Below, piece after piece: positions 57,995 through 64,000 of a stretch of 64,000 bases of DNA. The stretch covers positions 45,341,445 through 45,405,444 of the forward strand of contig OX352772.1 in assembly GCA_947095535.1 (NCBI GenBank), written 5' to 3'. The notes under the pieces were generated by a model. That model did not search any database, was not told where the DNA came from, and saw nothing but the letters and a program-made list of their open reading frames with translations. Source of the stretch: Poecilobothrus nobilitatus (lineage: Eukaryota > Arthropoda > Insecta > Diptera > Dolichopodidae). The position numbers were made by a program, and so were the translations under genes. Within the stretch, counting starts at the first letter, position 1; every line of letters starts with the position of its first letter.

Positions 57995-59070
57995 TTTATA
58001 ATATAAATATACCTATGTATACTATATGTTCGCATTTAACTACCTAACAAATATCTTATAGATATATAAATGCATTTTTGGTTAAGAAATATTACAGACC
58101 AGATCTGTTTTGTTACTTATTCCGCTGTAAAAGTTTTTTTTGTATGTTTTTTTTAAATTTATGTCAAAGTCAAATACTCAAAGACAAAAAAAAAAGAAAA
58201 ATTTCTCTTCCATGTATAGAAAGGTGTTTTTTTTTTTGGTACCATATAAAAGATGCATTTTAGTTTTGGTTTAGTTTTGTAACTTATATCTGTTTTAATC
58301 CTCAGAGTTTTTTCTTTTTTTATAACTATTAAAATCAACCACTATTAAAATGGAAGACAAAAGTTAACCGGTAACAAAAAGTTATTTATTTCATTAGTTA
58401 TAAGTTTTCAAGTTTTAGAATTTTGTTTTTTTTTCTTTTTTTGAACCTATAAAAGTTACATGAAAGTTTCGATAAAAAAACAACAATTTTTTCATATAAC
58501 TTAAAAAAAAATTTCAAATACCTACTTGTAATGAACAACAATCAATTTAAACAATCTTTACTGGTGATCAATTTGAATTCTGTACATTACTTTTCTTTTT
58601 TCTTTTTTTTTTTTTTTTGGGATGAAGGCTACGAAAAAAAAAATTAATTTTTCTTTTTGAAAAATTTGAAGTTTTAAAAGAAATTACGGAGATTTACAAA
58701 GAACTTCTATGGTATGAAGGATTTTTAAAAGTGCATAATGCCATCATTATACTATACATTGTATGCTTTAAAAGATTGATAAAAGACGGAGATGACATGT
58801 ATAGTAAATGCAATTTTGATTATCATCATTTGCTTTGTATTTTGATAAAATTTTGACAAAAAAAAAATGATTTTACCTTTTAAAAAAATTTTCTTTAATT
58901 TAATAATAGTTTTTTTCATTTTATAAATATTTTTTTTTTTTTTTTTGAGGATTTCCATTTTATGCTTTGTGGTAACGTTAAAAAAATTTTATTATTGAAA
59001 ATAACAACTCTTTAAATAATAAAAACGTAGAGATTTAGATTATTTTTACTTAAGGGGTATAAGTAATACT
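57995..59070. other. AT-rich spacer, no feature seen
   Basis: Homopolymer-rich sequence; open frames at 58,078-58,263 and 58,752-58,958 are low-complexity. Confidence 0.55.
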
Positions 59071-59249
59071 TGAACCTTTTGATGTTGATATATTGTACCT
59101 GTTCTACTAATTATTAGGTATGTGTTGTTCTTTTTCTCTCCCCTTAAAATACTTCTATCAGCCTTACTGTCTCTAAGAAACTAAAGATCTGTAGAACGTT
59201 TATTGCTGACACTTTATCATGGGTAAAGCAATATTTTGTTTCTCCTAAG

Positions 59250-59640
59250 TGAAGTGGGAATCTTCCAAAGACACCAAGAATTTCCCCTCGATAGTGTCAG
59301 ATTCTTACTGGCTAAACCTACATTCCCCCTTTAGTCAATATAATGGGATGAAATCCTTACCTGCTAACACAATATATTTGCTAGGGAGTAGGGATAGGAA
59401 GAATAGAAAATAGGATGCAGAAACATTGAATTGGCAGTAGTATATAACACCTTTCTGCATGAGGTAATTATTGAAGGCAACTCCCACTGTCACTATAGCA
59501 GTTATTATTATTGGTATTAGTATTACTTATTAATATTATTATTATTTTACTACAGAGTCAGGGCTATCAGTGGATTACAACGTGCACTAGTATATAACAC
59601 CTTCCTGCATGATATAACCAAAGATAACTCCACTGCTGCA
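59250..59640 (+). repeat. CTTCCTGCATGA repeat family, copy 4 (nested)
   Basis: Begins GGGAATCTTCCAAAGACACC and AAGAATTTCCCCTCG. It has ATTCTTACTGGCTAAACCTA, GGGATGAAATCCTTACCTGC, GAAACATTGAATTGGCAGTA, ACACCTTTCTGCATGAGG and, later, ACACCTTCCTGCATGATA. It closely follows the order of the copy at 37,355-37,800. It interrupts the LINE relic at 59,075-60,020, which dates the repeat's movement as later. Confidence 0.7.
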
Positions 59641-59701
59641 GCTATTATTATTATTACTATTAATTATAGGATATACATTAATAAGATATGAAATTACTAC
59701 A

Positions 59702-59796
59702 TTTTTTTTTATTTATATGACCTGACCGGGTTGGGTTTGGACCCAAGACCTTCCGATTGAAAGACTGGCGACTTAACCACTACGTTATGAGTCAGC
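59702..59796 (-). mobile_element. Short tRNA-like SINE (possible Glu-tRNA origin)
   Basis: On the minus strand: CTGACTCATAACGTAGTGGT (acceptor start and A box TAACGTAGTGGTTAAGTC), an anticodon-like CTTTCAA, then CTTGGGTCCAAACCCAA (B box and T arm) and GGTCAG. The latter pairs over 6 bp, allowing one G-T pair, with CTGACT at the start. An A-rich tail follows (TATAAATAAAAAAAAA). The T loop is one base short and the anticodon stem is poor, so this is a retroposed relic rather than a working tRNA. The TTC anticodon (Glu) is tentative. Confidence 0.6.
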
Positions 59797-60024
59797 TAAA
59801 ATTTAGATGAAAATTCAATATATTCCTATATTTTCAGATTTCTTGATAGGAGTAAAGCTCCGCAATTTATGTGTATATATTCTTCTTTTTAACATAATCT
59901 GCATGTACCGGGATTCTCCATTTCAAGTTCCTTGAAGTGTCCCTTGAGCTAGCAGTATTTCGAAAGGAAACCTGTTAGAATTGTCAATTTATTTTTAGTG
60001 GATCAGATTTTTTCATATCTAAGT

Positions 60025-63000
60025 CTAAAGGTGTTGTTTTTATCTATAATGAAGCGTAAATTAACAAAGGTGGTATATCTCACATGATAAGTATTATGGG
60101 TGTATTTATATTGAAACAATGATAAGCAATAAGGGCGATAATTAAAGTTTTTTTCTATGCCTACTCTGTTTATAACAGCCATTAAGTTTTTTTAACAACT
60201 ATATTGACAATTCGTGTTTTTAATAAAGGTTATTATTCGGTGATTATATAATAAAGTGAGGAAATATATATCTTTTTAATTCTAAAGTTTTACCACATTC
60301 ATTGAATTAAAATGCATTGAAAAAAATCACTGAAGGGACTTGAATTTCGTACCTATTCATTAATACAAAAAATTTATATTTAATTTCACTATTTTTATAA
60401 ATATTTGAGGCAACATCTAATTAAAATCCCCGCTTATTTAAGATTGAAAATATAACCTTTTGATTAAATGCTATTCAAAAGAGCTTAAAAAAAAAAACTA
60501 AACATACTTCTAGTGAATATAATATTTTGATATTCGAATATAAATTTAATTTAAAAGACTAAAATTATTTCTTATAGTCGATAAGAGCAAAGAAAATATA
60601 AATAAAATGCAACATACTGAAATATAAACATCAATAAATGCGTTTTTAATTTTCCATGCTTTGGTAGTATCCTCGCTGTTACCATTTATTATAGCTCCAA
60701 TATAAATGGCTCCTAAAAATTACCATAACGCAAAATTAAAAAGAAAACAATAATATAGGAAAATCGGATCCACCCTCATGTAAATCTACAGATATTATTG
60801 TATAATAAAAATTTAGCATAGAAAGATTTTTTTAATAGTTTTAATTAAAATCAGAAAAGAATATTTCAACACCTTAGGTTTTAGTAGTAACCAGTTCTTA
60901 GGTTTAATTAAAAAGTAAACCTTAAACTTTATTTCAAATTTGATCTTAATTTAGAAAGAAAATTTGGAAATGTGCCTTTATAATCATAATGCTGAAAATT
61001 AAAACTTAATAGATACAATAACTTAATACCTATTTTAAATAAATTCTAAATTGTAAGAATAATGTTTTTTAGGGATATCCAATTTTTCAATCCTCAACCT
61101 TTTCAATGTAAACACAATAATCTGCTAATTGAGTGGTATCATTTCTATTTGGTCATTTAGAATTTACCTTTAAATGAACATTTCATACACTGAAGTTCAT
61201 TAAGATTTATGTATACTATATATCCAAGATATACTATTAGCTCAAGTATTCTTTTTATAAAAAAGTATTTTCCTTAAATTTAAAAATATATTTCATTTTC
61301 AGTTTTAATTTTTAATTTTTAAATTTTTAATTTTAAGTATTTTCTTTAGTTTTTTATATTTATAAGCTATTTATCTTCATAATGTATTAAATTTCATTTT
61401 ATTTTAAGGATTCCATTCACGAGTTGTATAATAATAAAGAAGTGACATTCATGTACACTTCATATGGGGTTTATATGTTGAGAGCGAATGGATAAATAAA
61501 CACAGGTGGATAATTTATTGATTGTCATGATAAGATCGGCAAAAGTTTCTCCATATCATTACACAAACCTTACTATTTTATTTATCAAGAATTTTTTTTC
61601 ACTTGACAAACAGTGCGTATATATAGCTTCATTTACTGTATGGCTGTAAATTAAGTAAGTTGTGCTACTTCACACTTTTTATGTAATTTCTATAATATTG
61701 TCACCATTTTCCATCTCAAGGACGCTAGTTCAAAGAGTCCTTATTTTGTGAATTTCCGTAAAAGGATCTGCGCCTTCGATTTCTTTTGAATTATATTATA
61801 ATGCAAAATTCAAATATTTAGGGAAATTTTTCATTCTATTGGATGGAAACGTTATAAGTGGAGGTTGAGTAAAATTGAATAGAAGATGGATGAATTAACT
61901 GAGGTGTTAAATGAAGATCGCGTTCCAATTTTTTTTAAATCGGAAGGTTCCTTAGTGGAAGAAGCTAAAACTATATTGAGCGTGTAGGTACTTAATAAAC
62001 ACATTTTTTTTCTGTCAATTTATCTATTTATGGTAGCAATTTATATTTACATCCGAATTTTATATATGACACCCTTCATACATGGTACCCTTTAATTTAC
62101 GCATCGCAATGTGATTCTTTTCGAAAATATTTGCGATTCGAATTTTCTCAATACAGTATCATTTTATTGTATAAAGCGTTTTAAAACAGATAATTAAAAT
62201 ATTTCGAAAACTAATTCACTATAACGATTTTATAATTAAATTTATATTTCATTTGTAGATACTAAAAAAGAATGATTGTATTATTTTTTTTTTTAATGTT
62301 TTAATAATATAATTTTTAAAATTTCACATCCTATTGTTAATTACTGATTCAAAAAATGTGTAAGTATAAAAAACTAACTATATATAATATGACGTATATA
62401 CGATCTATAGTTAGTTGTCTTCTTTTTTGGCTTAATTTTCTTAAATTTTATCCCCATACTTTTGATTTTTTTTTTGTTGTTCCCGTTTGCTGTAAATGAG
62501 AATAAAATTGACTTATAATAACCCCTTTTTAGTGTTTATTTTTCTTAAGTTTAATAGTATAATTCTTCGTAACAAAATGTGATGCGATTTTTGAAAAGAA
62601 AGAGTCAAAAAAAAAAAAAAACAAAAAGAAAAAAAAATTAAAATAGAAAGAAAAACTTTCTCGAAAAAAAAAAAAATACTGTTTACCTGTATATTATATT
62701 ATTTTATATGTATAAATAAATGTAAACTCTTTTTATTTCATTTAACAAAATACCGAATTTTTTCAAAGTGGGAACCTTAAAAATAACGAAAATAATAAAA
62801 CCTGACCCAACATATAACAAATATACTAAAAATATTCAGTTATATGTGAGAAATGTTGCCAGATAATCTAATTTTTTGCTTTAATATAATAGAACCATAA
62901 TGAATATTTTTAATTAATTCAATAGAATTTAAAGGCATTTAAAGTATTATTTTTAAACAACTTCTTCGGGTTGGTAAAGTAATCCGCAAACAAATAATCC

Positions 63001-63465
63001 ATAAATAAAATCGAAAAGCTAATATCCACAAAAAAAAAAAACTAAATCAAAAAGCAAGGATCCACAAATTCAAAAATGTGCAAAAGAATATTCTGTAAAA
63101 AACAAAAAACACTGATTTTGTAATAAACTCTAAACGTCTTCCTAATTATTTTTATTGCATAGGTATATATTTCAACATTAGAGAATATAAAACAGTGAAG
63201 ACTAGATTTAAAGTAAAAATAGCTGATATTGAAACATATATTCTATTAATCTAGAGCATTTTATATTAGGTACATATTTTATCATCTTGTTGTTTCACAA
63301 AGAAAGAAGATGTCTTTAGATGGTTTACGAATCAACGATAATATTAGTACCGAATGAAATAACAACTAATTATTTATTTTTAATAATGCAGTTATGTTAT
63401 AATACAAGTTGAGATTTAATATTGAAAATAATTTTAGATGTAGCTAAATTTTACAAATTAAAATT
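60025..63465. other. AT-rich spacer, no supported gene
   Basis: A GC-richer patch at about 61,850-61,985 has a 33-codon frame (MDELTEVLNEDRVPIF at its start, stop at 61,985-61,987). It is unrecognised and lacks clear splice sites. An imperfect inverted repeat (AACTAACTATA ... TATAGTTAGTT) lies at about 62,372-62,416. Poly(A/T) runs are dense near 62,600-62,680. Confidence 0.45.
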
Positions 63466-63480
63466 AATCTCTATCGAAGG

Positions 63481-63672
63481 GGGTCTCAGTGGCCTAGCGG
63501 ACAAGGGCGAATAAAGTACGCTGTAAACACCGAGGCAGTAATGGATTCGAATCGCACAAACATCGTAAGAATAATTTCCCCTTCAGAAAATTTCCGCCAT
63601 GCTTGAAAAGGAAAAGCTAGGTAATTTCCTTGTCACATTTATTTGGCCGGGTACTAAAACTAAAAAAAAAAA
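63481..63672 (+). mobile_element. tRNA-derived SINE, copy 5, with target duplication
   Basis: Plus-strand copy. The head GGGTCTCAGTGGCCTAGCGG contains the A box; the B box is GGATTCGAATCGC. The body has ATCGTAAGAATAATTTCCCC, TTGAAAAGGAAAAGCTAGG and TAATTTCCTTGTCACATTTA, and the tail is A-rich. The flanks CTCTATCGAAGG (63,469-63,480) and CTCTATCGGAAAGG (63,674-63,687) form a convincing target-site duplication with small indels. This supports LINE-type retroposition and fixes both ends of the SINE. Confidence 0.85.
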
Positions 63673-64000
63673 CCTCTATCGGAAAGGTAATACCTCCTTT
63701 TGAATACTATTTTAATCTTTTGTTTTGTAACTATTAATAAAATAAAATAAATAATAAAAAGTCAGTTTTAAAATAAGACCAAAAAAATTAATCCTGAACT
63801 AAAATTAATCTTATATATCTTCTGTAATCTTGAATTACTTTATTTTAACAGAATCTGGTAAGTCTCAAAAAGCAAATATTTATTTAAAAGAAAAAAACCA
63901 AAACTCTTTACACCATTCTTTAAGAAGTAAAGGGATTTTGTATTCAAAACAAAAATATGCAATAAAAGAGATAGAGAAAGATATATAATAATAAAAGAAC

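Larger units (their letters stand above)
59075..60020 (-). mobile_element. RNase H-bearing LINE relic, copy 2, interrupted
   Basis: Two pieces align in order with the relic at 20,060-21,070. The lower piece (about 59,075-59,245) shares CCTTTTGATGT, ATACTTCT followed by CAGCC, and TACTGTCTCTAAGAAA. The upper piece (about 59,846-60,020) shares ATAATCTGCATGT-type sequence (Cys motif, antisense), AAGTGTC, CCTGTTAGAATT and CAATTTATTTTTA. About 600 bases of unrelated repeats separate them, so this copy was disrupted by later insertions. No reading frame survives. Confidence 0.7.

Noticed and set aside
59702..59796. Functional tRNA gene
   Set aside because: The T loop is short, the anticodon stem is poorly paired and an A-rich tail is present, so a retroposed SINE fits better.
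1..64000. Open reading frames of 60-108 codons on both strands as genes
   Set aside because: They are low-complexity (Lys, Asn, Phe, Tyr, Ile runs), overlap on opposite strands, and lie in homopolymer DNA or antisense to identified repeats. None shows a domain.

Overview
This window looks like non-coding nuclear DNA from an insect. A fly-like (dipteran) origin is likely but not proven. The DNA is extremely AT-rich, full of A or T homopolymer runs of 8 to 20 bases and short microsatellites such as (TACA)n, (AAAT)n, (AT)n, (ATT)n and (TC)n. No bacterial-style gene layout is visible, and the longest open frames (about 60 to 108 codons) are low-complexity Lys/Asn/Phe/Tyr-rich translations of AT-rich DNA. 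I found no intact protein-coding gene, no intact tRNA or rRNA gene and no CRISPR array. The window is best read as intergenic or long-intron sequence carrying many degenerate transposable elements.

Layout. 1-7,390: AT-rich spacer with a degenerate repeat (about 1,040-1,650), a weak candidate terminal exon (3,432-3,481) and a probable LINE 3' relic (about 4,488-4,600). 7,390-9,740: short-period repeats, then two direct copies of one dispersed repeat (called the AGCACATTT family here) separated by a tRNA-like sequence. 11,680-12,170: a further degenerate repeat. 13,948-14,667: two tRNA-derived SINEs. 16,767-17,187: a long, almost perfect inverted repeat. 17,519-18,645: three tandem units of about 390 bp, two with a tRNA-like module. 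19,010-21,070: two non-LTR retrotransposon relics on opposite strands. 21,150-21,712: a foldback-type element built of short subrepeats.

25,283-25,445: a third SINE. 27,495-28,558: a repeat with a strong hairpin, then a 5'-truncated RTE-like LINE end with poly(A) and a candidate target duplication. 31,242-32,500 and 38,245-39,547: two longer copies of the AGCACATTT family; the second splits a Jockey-like reverse transcriptase relic. 37,355-37,800: a dispersed CTTCCTGCATGA repeat. 40,110-40,335 and 44,463-44,700: small tandem repeats. 41,895-42,480: a LINE RNase H relic.

49,123-50,470: another SINE and a TA-flanked 440-bp MITE. 56,887-57,993: a 1.1-kb element with terminal inverted repeats holding a nested repeat. 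59,075-60,020: a LINE relic interrupted by two further repeats. 63,481-63,672: the SINE copy with the best target-site duplication.

The most informative content is the set of repeat families that recur inside the window and define each other: the SINE (five copies), the AGCACATTT family (four copies), the CTTCCTGCATGA family (four copies) and an RNase H-bearing LINE (three matching pieces), plus their nesting order. Family names used here are descriptive labels; all assignments come from reading the sequence, without database searches.
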